This document shows, piece by piece, positions 1 to 13,800 of a DNA stretch of 64,000 nt. The stretch comes from Malurus cyaneus samueli. Lineage: Eukaryota; Chordata; Aves; Passeriformes; Maluridae. A model generated the notes under the pieces. It ran no database searches and was not told where the DNA came from. It saw only the letters and a list, made by a program, of their open reading frames with translations. A program made the position numbers and the translations under genes. The first letter of the stretch is position 1; the number at the start of each line of letters is the position of its first letter. The stretch spans positions 46,174,982-46,238,981 of the forward strand of contig CM019237.1 of the NCBI GenBank assembly GCA_009741485.1, in the 5' to 3' direction.

Positions 1-3000
1 CTTGGAATATAGTAATTTGTACTTACCAGGTACTTTAAGCCCATAGATCTGAAAGAGAGTAAGTACTGCTATGTCCATGCTGCTGCAGAGTGCTGAAGTG
101 GTGTGCCTCAGTATACTTGTGCTTTGTAGAGAGAGTAAGCTGTAACAGAGAGCAGAAGCCTGCCACAAGCACTTGATCTATGTGTGCCTGCTGATATGGC
201 TACAAGGTACAAAGGCTGAATTCCCATCTGAATGTGTTTAAGCAGAGGATGACTGTCACTGATGTGAAATATTATCAGCACTTTTCTGCACTTCTCTGTG
301 CTGCAATTAGTAGTTGATGCTGCCTTGGACTGTGTTAGATCATCTGTGACTTCTACCTGTGTTGTTCATGAAGAGTAATCTTCCTGGTTATCATACTTTA
401 AAAATGTGGAGTTTTCTTCTCAGTGCTTTAAATTCACATAGTTGTTTTAAACAGAGGAAACACATCAATTACCATCTTACCTCCCCTTTTATTGCTGAAA
501 TCACTATTTAAGCACTGAGCAGTCATTTAACTTGAATTTTGCTATGAAGTGAAAGTTTGGGTTTGGTGATATCTGTTGGTCCACAATCATAACATCAAGA
601 TGAGTTTTCACTCGGAAGTATATCTTGCTGTAAGTGGTTTAGAGACAAACATCTGTATACTTTGCAGGTGAGCTCTGCAACTACCCCATTTCTTGCTATT
701 TAACCTCCCATGACTGCTGCAGAGCTAAAAAGTGACTTATTTTGGCTCCATTTTTTTTCTATATTCTTCTTCTTTGAATTGGCATCATTAATTAAAACAA
801 TTCATTAATTTTGAATAATATTTTCTCTGAGAACATACATTGTCCTCTGCTACCTGGACTCCAAGCCAGGGCTATCCTTATCTGTAAAAGCAGCAAGATA
901 AATCTTGGAGTCTCCACCATGGTTCTCACCCTGATCCTTCATCTCTCCCAGCTAAAAGCTCACCTGACAAAGAAATGTGGGATGCTCAAAACTGATTGAT
1001 TTCACAGGAGTGGGAGCACTCCACAGTGTCTAAATTATGTGCAGCATCTGGCAGAATCAGGAGATAAAACAATTAGGAACCTATTTAAGTAAAAACATTA
1101 AAAAATCCCAACCCTAAAACTACAACAGTAACAATGTTTGACTATGTGAATACACAAAAGAACCACAGAGAGAAAATAGTAATAGATTTTGGCTCTTTTT
1201 GGTCTGCATTTAAGTTTTGCTTCCATCTGACTGGTGAGTTTGCTTGTGGAACAAATAAGGTAAACAGGAAGATACTCGTGAATGACAAGCAGTAAATATT
1301 TCATATGCATAATTTATTTTTAAAGTTTGTTATATCACATTATACAAGCATTAAACATGGCTTTATGTTGATGATTTTTTTAAGTGTGAAAACTTGACAT
1401 TCTTCTCCATAGAATTTTTCTATTTACAAATAAACAATCTCTCAATATACTTTATATATATATATAATATAATGGTAAATAATGTAACTCCCTCAGAAAG
1501 ATTTAAAATAATAAAAGAACTGATTTGTAAACACGGTTTCTGTTGAGTATTTGGTGGCTTGAATGTAGATGACATTCTATTCCTAGATTTTTCTTTTGTC
1601 AGAGTATCCTGGATGTTCATTTATATTTCTTGTTCTAAGATCTGTAAAACCAGCATGTGACAGAATGCAAAAAACTTAGCAAACGGGCTGGAAAACAGTC
1701 CCAATATACAATTTATTTTTCTTGGTTTTAAAAACTGGCTTGTAACTGCTCATGAAGTACATGCTGCTGTCAAGAGTGGCCCTATGCTGATTGCAAGATG
1801 ATTTCACAGTAAGTCCTCTGATGTGTGCTGTCCTGTTTGCTGTGGAAAATGTCTGTGCCATGCATTGAAGTTGCATTTTTTTCTCATTCCCATGAAGGTA
1901 GTGCTCTTGTGGAACTGGAATAAGTAAACAATGTAAGGACTGTCACCTGGAGGTTTAAACAAAACCCATCATCAGATCAGGAAGAGAACGGCATAAATTA
2001 GCTCTCTAGAGACACTTAAAATTCCATTTATTAACATTATACTATTATTTGTATTTAATTTTTCTATTAAATAAAAAGGGGGCATATTTTCTGAGTGTTC
2101 TGCCATATAGCTCTGAAGGACTCCAGGGAAATCTATTCATCAGACCAGCAGCAGAGAAACCTCGACAGACTGACTGGTCAGACTGAAGTGACAGAAATGT
2201 ACTCAGGGTCTGCCAGGGAGGTCAGAGCCCCTTGCAGGATCAAATTCAGCACAAGCTTGGCAAGCAGCCAACGTATGGTGTCATTTAGAGCAGAGTGGGA
2301 TAACTTCTAGCAATGTATTGTCAGGAAAATTCATCATAATGTAGCTATCTTGAAAACTACTCTCAGAAGCAATTATGACCTATTGCATTTCTGCTGTGCA
2401 CTATTTGTTTTGGCACATTTCATTGCAGTGGTTTCCCTGGAGTGGAAGTCAGTTCATATTCTATTCTTTCAGTTCAGTTCTTGGAAGCTATTGAGATCTA
2501 AGCTGACAAAGCTGTATCTTACTGCAGGAATTTGCAAAGGTCCATTTTGCTCATATGGGTGACACTGATTTTATTCATAGCTCATGTCTCACTTTACTAC
2601 TCAGCAAACAGTTTCTACACTCCGGTCATCTGATTTAGACATTAAACAGAGGGTATCCAGACAAATCCAATTATTCATGAGAATTTGGTCTGAATATGAT
2701 TTTGCACAGTGATCCTGCCCTGAAATCCACAGATTTGCAACTGTAGGTGGTGGATAAACACTAACCCATCTGGCATGTGCATATTGCAGGTCAGCATTGC
2801 CTAATCCCCAGCCCCTATTTACAGAGACAGAAATACTCCTATTTCCCCACTGTGCATGTGGGATATGTTCACAGCTGCTGTAAGCTGAAGCAAAGATTAA
2901 CAAGTTCAGTTCCCCATTAGTCAGGAATTTATCCCACAACACGGAACAGATTAATCCTGAAATTCTTCAGTGCTTATGGGACTTCCAGGCTTAGGCCGGG

Positions 3001-3649
3001 AGCAGCTGATAAAAGGGAGCTGCTGTGTCATTTATCCTGTTCAGGTTGGATGGTGGGCTGCCACTGGAGGAGGTTCCTGGCTGTGAGGAGGCGAAGTGTA
3101 GGCAGGCAGTGGCCACAGAGAGGAGGATGCTCACACTTTCTTCCATCCCTCTTCTTCCTTCATATTACCCTTCTTTAAAGCTTCCCCCCATTATGCAAAT
3201 AGCGCAGTTCTTCCTTGCAGTGGAAAAAAGTTAATATATCTAATTTGGTGATATTGGTCTTGGTGCAGGTGGTCCTGTTATCATGTGAAACTTGAGGTAT
3301 CCATCCATAGGGTCTTGCATTGTGTGGTCTGTCCAGAAGAGCAAATTCCACTCCTTCTATAAAATTATTTCCACAATAATTTTTTTGAAACAACTGCTGG
3401 AAGAGATTTCACAACATTCAGTATTTTCATTCATGTCACTCCATCCACCACTTATGAAGTCTTTAAAATTATGACTCCACTCTTTTGGGTTAATAGTCTG
3501 GAAATTTTAAATTTCTTCATTAAATATGATTTTTTTCTAGTATTAAGGAATTTGTTAAAGGATATTGACAGTGGCTTATTTTGCCCAAATCTAATTTGCA
3601 GGCTGTGTAGAATTGCTATCCATTAAGGATTCCAAACTATTACATACTA
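1..3649. other. downstream flank or extended 3' UTR, no gene recognised
   Basis: The region is AT-rich with only short open frames, the longest being 113 codons on the minus strand at 2601-2942, which matches no family I recognise. In mammals the neighbour beyond the ANO4 3' end is SLC5A8, but no SLC5A8-like exon was seen. A (TA)7 run lies at 1453-1466. Confidence 0.5.
1453..1466. repeat. (TA)7 microsatellite
   Basis: Seven perfect TA units followed by further AT-only sequence to about 1472. Confidence 0.9.
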
Positions 3650-3659
3650 CAGTCTGTTC

Positions 3660-3665
3660 TTTATT
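3660..3665 (-). terminator. candidate polyadenylation signal AATAAA for ANO4
   Basis: This is the first AATAAA on the minus strand after the stop codon, about 1.03 kb downstream. No strong GT-rich element follows; only a short TTTGG lies about 30 nt further on. Other AATAAA copies occur further down (for example near 2030 and 1310), so a longer 3' UTR is possible. Confidence 0.3.
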
Positions 3666-3770
3666 TTTCCCCTCCACCCATTTACAGATAATGAAAAAAT
3701 GAAAAAAGAAAGTGCTACAAGTGTAGATGTTAGGTTGATGGTGTTTTACTCTGCTGACCTTGTTCATTTC

Positions 3771-3795
3771 TTTTTTTTTTTTTTTTGGTTTTTTA
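3771..3795. repeat. poly(T) run
   Basis: Sixteen consecutive T, then GG and six T. On the ANO4 strand this is an A-rich tract about 0.9 kb after the stop codon, inside the proposed 3' UTR. It could be the tail of a retroposed sequence, but no body or target-site duplication was recognised. Confidence 0.8.
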
Positions 3796-4699
3796 CTTTG
3801 GCAGATAGGTCTTTAAGATACCATCTGACTTCTGTTATGTAAGTACACCCTAATTCCTGACTAGGGTTCAACGTGATCTTGCAAAACAAATACACAGGCA
3901 GTTCTGGGCAAGATGCCTAACCTGATTTGATTCCTTCAGACACCAGACAGTCCCATAGCTGAAAAGGCACTGTTCAAATCTTTAACCTACATTACCAACT
4001 TTTCACAGTGTCATTTCCAAATAAACGACCCTACCGTTAGATACCTCTGGCCACATTAGAGGCTTGTCTATCTGTTAGCCTACATATTTCAGCATTGTTA
4101 GACCAGTTGATCAGACTCATGGTCATGCATCTCCTCCTAAATAATACTTCAGTATTGTTGAGTAATGGAAACGGTCCCCATACGTGACCTTAACTGGTGG
4201 CAAAAGCAAACTAACACAGCCGGATCCACTGTGGAAGAGAGCGGCGCTGCCATGCACTGCTGCAGGTGGTGGCCACACACACGGACAAACAGTGCCACGC
4301 TGCCGAGGCACAGGCACTGCTTACGAAGGAGCAGCTTCATGAGAATGAGCCATAAGATCACCAGGTTCTGGAAAGCACTGTCAGTTGTGTAACTGCTTTG
4401 AAGTTTGGGGCCTTGAGTTTAAGTCAGGGCCTGGAGCTTCCTGGGAAGAGTGCAGAGACTCAGTGTTGGTCTGATGTGCTTGTGTTGACATCAGCTCTGG
4501 AAAAGACTCAGCCTTGGAAAAACCTCTATTTTCAAAAGGCTTATAACAAAATCTGCCCTATTGAACAGGGGTGCACATGTGCTAAGTGCACATAACATTA
4601 TTGACTACTCCTTTCAGTGCACTCTCTGCTGTAGAAAACCAGGAATTTTTTATAAACAGGAGTTCTTATCTTCTTATAAGCAGTTTCTTCCTCACCCTA

Positions 4700-4891
4700 T
4701 CATGGCCACTCATTGTGATAAGATTTTCCATTCTTTTTCCTTTCCTTCCGCTCTTTTTGCAGACGTTCTAGTTCAGCTTCATACATCATTTCCTGAATGA
4801 GGTACTTTTCTCTCCTCATTCGATCTCTCAGATCTTTTGGAAGATCTGGAATTAAGTAGGAGATCAGATGCTTTATGCAAAAGACAAGGTG
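4700..4891 (-). CDS. ANO4: ANO4 last coding exon (residues 692-754 and stop)
   Basis: The acceptor is TTTTGTGTTCACAG; the stop codon TGA is at 4700-4702. It starts in phase 0 and encodes [40 protein letters not shown] and [20 protein letters not shown], then EWP. The first residues close TM10. The rest is the cytosolic, highly charged and probably helical tail. HNEWP at the C-terminus and the Lys/Arg-rich RKERKKNGK stretch separate ANO4 from ANO3. Confidence 0.98.
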   Translation of the reverse strand, partial: HLVFCIKHLISYLIPDLPKDLRDRMRREKYLIQEMMYEAELERLQKERKERKKNGKSYHNEWP

Positions 4892-7800
4892 CTGTGAACA
4901 CAAAAAAAGGAATAAAAAATTTAAAACCTAAGGAAGGAAAGTATTTTTCATATCATCTGAAAACCTTCTCTCCAATTTACAGACATGGATGCTATGTTAA
5001 AATGAAAGCCATTACTAAATTTAAATAAAACAAACCATGACATTTTTTTCCCCCACAGAAATTCCAGCTGAAGTCATGGAATATGGGTCACAGCAGAAGT
5101 TATGAGCAGGTGGGTTCAAATAAGGCCGTATTCCTTCACCTGGAAAGGTCTGAAAATTCACATGGAATTTGCTGAAGTTGTTATCTTGAGCCACCAAGAC
5201 ACCCTTCTTCAAGAAATAACCTAGAAAATGTTTCTTCTCTGTTTTTCCTTTAGCACAAATGCTTCTGTTGTGTTATCCAAAGAGAAAGCTCAGTTCAGGA
5301 TGAATTTACACAGTCCTGTGACTCAGAAATGCGGTACCTGTTCATGAACATTAAGGCATATGCCAATATGGTCATTACAGTTTCTATATCTGTGTTGGAT
5401 GCCCTGTTGCTATGATTTCTGAGCAGAGGATTGAGTAAAGAGTTTTTTAAAATCACAAGTTCCCCGTTTGGCTTCTTTACAGTGGAAAAGGCATTTCAAA
5501 CTGCTTGTGCTGGAGAGATCCCTGGATTCTGGTGGGGATATTCAACCACTTGAAATTAGGCCTTAAGAGATCTATTTTTTTTTCTATATTATCTCACCCT
5601 ATTTGTCTAACCTCCTGGCTCTCTGTTTCAAAATCAGTGTGGGAATACCAGTCATGTGAAGTTTGTCTCAATGACGTCTGAGATACTGACAGTAAGTACT
5701 AAATTTATGAATATAGACAAAGATATTAAATCCTTCTCATTGTTGTAAGGAAAAAAGCCAGTGTGTAAATACTGTAACTCTAACTATTGCTGGTTTTCAG
5801 TTGCTCAGATTTAATCCTTTCTTCTCATGTTCCTTCACCCTTTTCCCCATAAACCAGTCAGAATATGGCTTCCCAACCTAGACAAGTTACTCAAAAGTAA
5901 ACAAATCTTCACTTGTTTTCCCCTCCTTGCAAGTCACTGCTATATTATTTATTCAGTGTTACATTCCCTTTTCTATGAGAACCTAAATACCTGTGACCCT
6001 TCAGAAACCACATCTGTGAATACAAAGCACGACAAAAGTAGCAGAAACTAAGATAAAGAAACTCAGCAGCTGCCATCATAGATCAGCCCAATGCAAAGCT
6101 TCAGAGTTTCCTTTTCGGTTTTGTTGTGCCACCTGAATGGTCACTGACCTCAAACACAATAATGAAAGCCAAGCGTGCTGCTAAGACGTGCCAGAACTGC
6201 AGCGTGTAACCGTAGGGCACCGGGGCGTGGGGAGGGTCTCGATAGTCCCTGTACCTGAAAGACAAGCATAGCATGGTAGTTAGCAAGCTCCTGCAAAAAA
6301 GGCAAAACCAAAACCCACCTTCTATTGATAACTGCATCTTCTGCACCAAAAATGAACTCAGTTTAAAGCGTGCAGGTTACCATAATACTGCTTGCTTCCA
6401 AGGCTGGGCCTGTGCCAGTGTCTTATCTCAGGTCAGGTGCATGATTTTGAAGCAAGTGTCCTGGTTATCTCCACTTACCATGTTTTTCTTCATCCAAATG
6501 GACTCACTTTAGGCTGAAACCTGCCAGCAAGATGCCCTCCAGGAGTGCTGTAGCTGCTCATGGGAAATGGGTACAAAGGACCCAAACCCGTGTTTGTATG
6601 AAGAAAACTGCTGAAGGATGGTGGGCACTTTGACCCTACAACATTTTCCTTGGCAGCACAATATGCGCCTTGCAGGCATCCCCTCGGAGCTTGGAGAAGG
6701 GTGGGAGGCTCTGCCTTTTGAAGGGACACTTTATTCCCACTGCAAGGACATTTTAAACCCAAAAACGTCCCCAGTTTTGTCAGCCTGATAGTTCTCTCAA
6801 AATGCGTATAAAACTGCCTCATGGACTCCAGCCGGCCCTTGGCCAATTCGCTGGCCATTCCTGTTGTAAAGCACGACTTGTCCTGACTTCAGCGGAGTCA
6901 GCACTGAATCTCTTGGTGCATCAACTGAGTGAGAACAGGGATCGAGTGCTTTTTCTCACTGAGTGCTTCTCAGGAGACTTTAGGTCTCCATAATCGAACT
7001 GTAGATAGCTATCGGGAAAGCTGGATCCAGGAATACTCCAAAGTGTATATTGGAGTATATAAGTACACTCCAAATGTACTTATAATTACAAACCATGAAT
7101 CTGTTTTAAGTCACACATTCTGGAGTCCATTTTTACTAGCAGTTTTTAATTATAAAATAATACTGTGGAAACTTAATTTAAAATCAGGGTAAAAATTGTT
7201 TGCTTCTTAATCTGTTTCCTAGATGGGACAGAGAACCCATTGTAAAAAAATATTGAAAATACCATAGTAAATAATACAGTCAAGCTTGACCACTAAGTTA
7301 GTTTTAAGAAAATAATGAAAGTGCAGATGAATAAAAGAAAAAAACCAGTCCTTCAATGATAAAATTATTAAAATATTAAAACAATTAAAATAATAAGGAT
7401 TAAGATAATCTGTATTTCTCCATGAAACTTCACCTTCTTAGATTACAAACTGATATAAACTCTCTTGACATCTTAGTCAGCATCAAATCTCTCAGAAATT
7501 GCAGTATCTCCAGTTCAAGTTCTTAAAACTAAGATGATCTTTCCTTATGCAAGCACTCTGACTCCATAGTTAAGGAAGTTTTACAATATCTTAAGCATCC
7601 CAAAACCAGAAGTTTCTGGATAAAGTCCCAGTAGAGTATATCTCATTTTTTTTACTTGCTAGAAATCCATTTACTTGCTAGGAATACATAAAAAAAAAAA
7701 GGGAAAACTTCTATAAAGACCAGAATAGCACAGCGCCTTATTTGTTCCAGGCAACCAGAAGTTAATTGTTTTTGGGTTTGTTTTTTTTTTTTGTTTGTTT

Positions 7801-10800
7801 TTTATTTCAGACAAACTGCCTTCCTGGAAAAATGCCTACACTGTTACATAGTAGAACATAATATTTCCTTACCTCCCTATCAATGTCTGCCTTGAAGTGC
7901 AATTAAAATGACTGATGTTTTAGCAGAATGCAGGTGGGTAAATAGCTGATAAACTCAGCTAAAGAAAGATGTTAATTTTCTTTCAAGGGTAGATATACAT
8001 AACAATTCAGTGTGTCCCAAAAGAACAGATATATCTTTTGGAGATTTATCACACCAATTGTAATAGTGTTCTGTTTATGTGATATTGAGCAGACAATTTT
8101 GGTTTTTTATTATGTGATTTCCATCATCAGCTTTAAGGAGCAGCAACTTCATACCAGAAGATGGTGAAGAAAGGAATTAAAGAGGGGGAAGAGAATTAAA
8201 ACCTTATTAAATAATGCTATAGCAAACAAAGAATATTCTCACCGGTTCTGTTCCACAGGTGAATTCAACATTGGAATACTCTTTCTCCCAAATAATTTGC
8301 AACAATCTTAAATATCAGTTAGCTAAATGAAAACAGTAATGCCACACCCTCCCCCCATTTATTGTGCTATACCACTCAAAATCCTTCTTATTCATAAAAA
8401 TGCCACAATATTGCAAGTATCACTGACTTTTGCTGTATCACAGACCTTTGTGGTATCACAGAGTTTCTTTTGTTCTTTAGGCATTCATGAAAGGGTATTT
8501 TAATTTTTCAAGTGAAAAATAAACTAAGTTTAGCAGAAACTAAGTGTATCTTCTAAAGGACTACGAGAACTCATGCTTGCAATGTAATATTGTGATTAAA
8601 AAGTGGTAGCTGCATTTGTTTGGTATTTTTGGTTGGGACACCTTTTAAGAACTTTATGTAGATCCTTGAGGGTTCTGTCCATTAAAATCACTCAGGTGCA
8701 AATCTGTCATTACAGACTTTTCTCAGACTGCTATTTCTCCAATCTGTTGCCGAGGACAAAGACATGCAGATAATTAACTGCTCTCATTTTACTTTGATCC
8801 AAACCACAAATATAAGATTATTACTAATAATTACACCTGTAAGCAACAAAATGAACATATTAACAATTCAACAATTAGGAAATGCTGGCTTTGAGGTTTC
8901 GTAACGATAGATAATGACAGACCCTGTTTACGTCTGTCAGACCTGTGAAGTAACTCAGTGTGGCTGCTCCTGTGCAACCTTGACTTCCCTGTGCATGTCC
9001 TGTGATACAATCTCATCTCAATTGGATCTCACTGGTACCTCACTAATCAGGCACCTATTATTGGCCCCTTGATGCCATATTTATCCATGATGATTGTATC
9101 TGGGTCAAGCCATGACACCACAAAAATCCTGCATTCGGAACAGCCTCCAGATACCAACTTTTCCACTTCTCTTTTGTCTGAGGGAGGAGTCATGCAGGTA
9201 ACAGCCAAGCAGTACCAAGACGAGCATGACCCTAAAAAGCACAGCCAAAACGTCCCATTTTTAAGTTCTAAAAATCAGTTTCAACTCCAGATTTATTATG
9301 ATGCTTCTCCATTTCACTGTCTTAAAGCAGAGGAGTATGTTGATCAGAAACTTACCTGCAATATTTTAATGGTGAACCAGAGAATTCACTTCCATTTGAT
9401 GTTGGCTCTGAACGGTTTTCAAAGTCAGACACCAGGAATACTGATAAACTGGCATTAACATAGCCAACCATACACCTAGAGGGGACAAAATGCTGCCATC
9501 AGGACACAGCAAGGCTTTCCCATTAACTGTTGCACCCAGGAGGATGTTCTTTGGGTGCATAAAATCCAAAATACAATTGGGATGCTTATTAATATCTGAA
9601 GGGGATGTTGAGGCAATATAAAAGAGATGCTAAAGTAGGTCAGATGAACAATGAAAGTGAAGCAGTGGTAGATTTCTGTGGGAGAAGAAATGGTGAAGAT
9701 TGGGACTGGCAACTTTTGAAAAGTCTCCTAAATGGTGACACAATAGGGGCAGAGAAAATAATGAGGAGCATTAGGAAAATAATCAAAATATTCCTTCAGT
9801 TACACTCATGGTGCAAGCACAAAGGGACACTAAATCAGATAGAAAGAGAATACACCTAAAACAGCTTTTTAGAAAATGTCAAGTTAATCACAGGAACTCC
9901 ATAATAGAAGATCTCAGGATGACTGATCACTGTGAGGGCCAGGCAGAGTTTAAAGAGCACTGAGTATTAGAAGTTGTGTTCCCTGGCAAAGGGCTGTGGA
10001 TGTCTCTAGAAGACTCAAGTTTGCTGTTGGTAAAGCTGAGGAGAGACATGGCTAAAATGTGCTGTGCTGTTCATGCTGCGCTGCCCGAGCACAGGTAAAT
10101 GTAAGCACACTGCTCAGCTTGGTGCAGAGTATAATGCACAGGAAGGATTGGGGGATTTTTGTTTTGGTTTGGGTTTTTCTAAATATGGACTTTACAGTCT
10201 TTGAGAAATTATATTCAAACACCATCTGTCTTTGTCTCCATACTGACTGGATTTGGAACTTAATTTAATTACAGTGTCTTTCTAGTATCACTGTGTGTCA
10301 TATGGATCTAATACCTACAGGTGCTTTCTGAAAGAAAAGAGTACCTCTCTCATTTGAGCTATTCAATAACAGATGGTCTTCACTCTTTGAGAAAATTCAC
10401 TATTCCTGTGGATTTTTTAATACCTTCCTGCTTTTGTAACAGTATTTACTAATAACATTATTCAGAATGTTGACATAAACAGTTTTAATACAAGTTAGCT
10501 CTTTCAAAGGATAACTACCTGATGGTTTCATCTAGAAATTCACTCAAAAAAGCAGCAAGAGTGTGAAAACATTGTACAAGAGGCTTGTGAAAAGCAGATC
10601 CTCCTCTGTCAGCCAAACTACTTCCCCTATGCAGAACTAGTTTCAAAACCACTGAGTCATATTTGAGTCTTAAAAGAGAAATATTTCTAAAGGTGCTGTT
10701 TTCTCATGCAGAGTGGTCCTGAGAAAATCTTTCCTTTTGCTTTCCTTAGCAAGGAGTGTTGTTTACAGTGCCACCATATCCTGCAGAACTTTTTAATGGC

Positions 10801-13800
10801 ACAAGAAGAGCCATATACTCAAGAACAAATGGCACCAGACCACTTTATCCCTGAAGGGGTTTTTACTCTTCATCAAAGTAAACAGAACATCTTCCCTAGC
10901 CCCGGCTAAAATGCCAAACTCCTTGCAGGACAGCAAGCTGGCAGATCTGCTGATCAGGAGCCTTCACACCAGATGTCCTTCTTCCGTCAGTATGATTAAA
11001 TTATTGACAGTCAATAGACGTCAAAAAAGCAGAAACAGATGAACTCACATTGGCAGCAGGGAGTAAAAAAATCAATCTGCCATATGTCCAATAGCAGATT
11101 GTAAACTCTCTGTCACTGTCTGCTGTTTAGCCTGGGCTTCTTTGAGCAGTAGGGTTCCCTACTAATGGCACTGCTACAGCATTTGCAAACTCTGTCTGTT
11201 TGTGTTGGCTTGGATTCAGTGACCTTCCCTGAGTCCAACAGCCTAAATTTCACAAGTTGCCATGCAGCAACTATCTCATAGTCGCTGGTAGTGTGCACAT
11301 GCTAATAGTCTCAGTGTTTAGCAACACTGAAAGAAAATGCACTTACGCAGTGGGGATTCCAATCATAAGTGTCTCCTGGAAGATTTCATCTAAGAACTCT
11401 GGTTTTAGAAGAAAAACAAATTACTTTGCTCTGAAAGTGTATCTTGATGTAATAGTTGGAAATTCCTTTCTCTTGCTAGACACTACTTTCTTGAGTAATT
11501 CATGCTGAATATTACATCAGGAAAAAAAACCCAGTGTACAAGTTTAAAATGCTTAACAAATTCTTAACTGATTAGTATCAGCATTGCTTCAGAAAGAAAA
11601 GAGGATTATATCCATGTAGACCAGCTGGGAAGTACAGGTTGGGCAACATCCTGTCATACACATTAAATCTCTGCAACAGCTCTGCCACATTTGCCTTGAA
11701 TTAATGTCATGAATCACAGTCACTCAGCAATCCATTCTGTGGATATGCAGAGCATCAGTACCTATGGCTGATATCTGTTACCTGAACACAAATAATAAAT
11801 TTGGGTTAGTGGAACCAGAACACACACACAGAACTACTGCATCTATTCAAGTAGTAGCTGCTTTTCATGCCAATCTGCTTTCCGCCCCCCCCCCAGAAAA
11901 ACTTACTTTTGTCCAGCTTCCCCTTGGCCAGCACAAGGTCCATATTTGTAAGCATAAACAAGGCGAGGGATGAAATCTGATGTCACTGCTATAACAAATG
12001 CATTTGTGATAACTGAAAGAATTCCAATGCCTTCCAGGATCCCGTACCAGATTCCTGTTCAAGAAGGAGAGCATTTTTGTTCCAGGAAAAACAAGTACCA
12101 AAGTGCCTGAAATACTGCATGATCTGAAGTAGTTGTCCCCACTGCACAAGGTGTTTTTATGTAGTTTTTATCCAAGAGTCACTTCTTTTTTTCAGGACTT
12201 ATGTCTGCAGTGTGTGCTGTGTACTGGCTGCTGTCCAGGCTTGTGCCAAAACCCAAAGATTCACACTCAAAACTTTGAATGTTCACATTCAAAGCTTTAA
12301 TCAGACACAGGCTTTAGGCCCATGGTAGACTGTTCTACAGGTACAAAGCCTGAGCTTCTGCTGTTTCGTGGCATGGGCTACTGATTTTTACAAAGCAGGT
12401 GGGTAGTGAGGTGTCCTATTCACCCCTGTGAAAACACCAGGGATTCAGCGATGGGCAGATGACTTTAGAGTTTTAGATTTCTTCCTAAAGGTGTTCTGTT
12501 TTTGCATACTGCAAGGACAGAAAACATTTGTAGACAAAACAGGTTCAGAGAACCCTTGCAGTAGTGTGTGACTGGATGGCCTCAGAGTTACATGGACCTT
12601 GTGTTTAGCAGTGCAGTGTGACTCACTGGGAAGGAGTTTTCTGCTGGGATTCAGACCCACCCTGTCTGACCCACCAGGGACCTGTGGGCACAGCCCCTGA
12701 GTCACCGGGGAGCTTGGTTTTAGCCAGGTAAATATAAAACATACAGGGCCCTTACAGCATGGTGGCCACTCTAACTCTACTCTCATGTTTCATCTGGTCT
12801 GTCTGGTTATTATATTCAAGTTGAGCAGCAGTGTGTGTTCAACAGTGTGTCTGCCACAACCAAACACCTGCAGAGAACACTGTGCACCTTACAGCTCGGC
12901 TGTTGTGTCCCCCAGAAGATCATTAAAGGACATTTTCCAATATTCACGATTAATTGCATAAGCAGATTGGCACCAGATGCTTGAAGTTTTTTTGAACAAT
13001 CAAGGGGTGTATTATTAATTGGGAAGATGACTGAAAATACCTTATCTGCTCTTGAAAAGCATTGCTTTGCAAATAACACACACATATAACAAACACCATA
13101 TAGAGAGCTCACCTATATCTTTGGCTCTTGAGGCTAAAGGTCTTCTCCACTGAGTAACAAATTTGTAAGCATCAAGCCGAATTTCAATAATATTGTTCAG
13201 TAAGGCCAGAAGTGGTGCCAGTGGAAAAGCTGCCACAAAAATGGTTGTGAACCCAAACTGAAGAACTAGGACAAAAAAGGAAATATCATAGTATAATTGT
13301 TAAGATCTAATCCCAAGGTCTACGATACATCAAACAGTGTATGCAAATAAACATTATGTACAAAATTTAAAACCACTTCTCATTATACCTTATTATATAA
13401 TGATTTAGTGGCAGCTGTCCTTGTAAAAAATTCAGAAGGAAGGATGAAAAGTAAAAAAGCACATCTGACTCTGGAATGGACAGCACCATCTAAATTTTGT
13501 AATTTGGAGTGAAGTTTGGAGGTGGACAAACTGTGCTCTTAGAAAGGGACATTTTTACTCCAGTATCAACTAGGATTTCTCAATACTTTCAGAAATTAAG
13601 GATGAATACATTAATACTTTTAATATTGCAGATAGGAAGCAATTTGATATTTTGTTTAAGTTTCTAGAGAAGGTTTTCAGATTACCAGATTTCCCAATAA
13701 TTTGAAAATAACTGTGTGAGGGAGAAAAGAAAAACAATCATGACATATGCAGTTCAGTCACATAGGGCAAAAGTTCGTGGTTTTTTAATACATTTTCTTG

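Larger units (their letters stand above)
3650..4699 (-). other. ANO4: probable ANO4 3' UTR
   Basis: The sequence follows the ANO4 stop codon on the minus strand with no further coding similarity. The lower boundary is an inference: it rests only on the first AATAAA found downstream at 3660-3665. A patch at about 4165-4330 is richer in CpG than its surroundings. Short open frames here are not supported as genes. Confidence 0.45.
6255..9355 (-). other. ANO4: ANO4 intron, exon 18 to 19
   Basis: 3101 nt, GTAAGT to TTTCAG. It holds nested inverted repeats at 7033-7083, two short tandem duplications (7651-7688 and 8425-8460) and a poly(T) tract at 7767-7807. A minus-strand open frame of 122 codons at 6490-6858 has no recognisable similarity. 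Confidence 0.9.

Noticed and set aside
2601..2942. 113-codon minus-strand open frame downstream of ANO4
   Set aside because: No family recognised. It lies beyond the likely 3' end of ANO4 and has no supporting signal.
1..3649. Convergent SLC5A8 3' end
   Set aside because: Expected from mammalian gene order, but no matching C-terminal coding sequence was seen on the plus strand.
3771..3786. Retroposon poly(A) tail on the minus strand
   Set aside because: Homopolymer only; no element body or target-site duplication seen.
6101..6349. 82-codon minus-strand frame as a single-exon gene
   Set aside because: Only 6149-6254 is coding. The rest is read-through of both splice sites of exon 19.
6490..6858. 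122-codon minus-strand open frame
   Set aside because: No recognisable domain or splice logic; intronic and compatible with chance.
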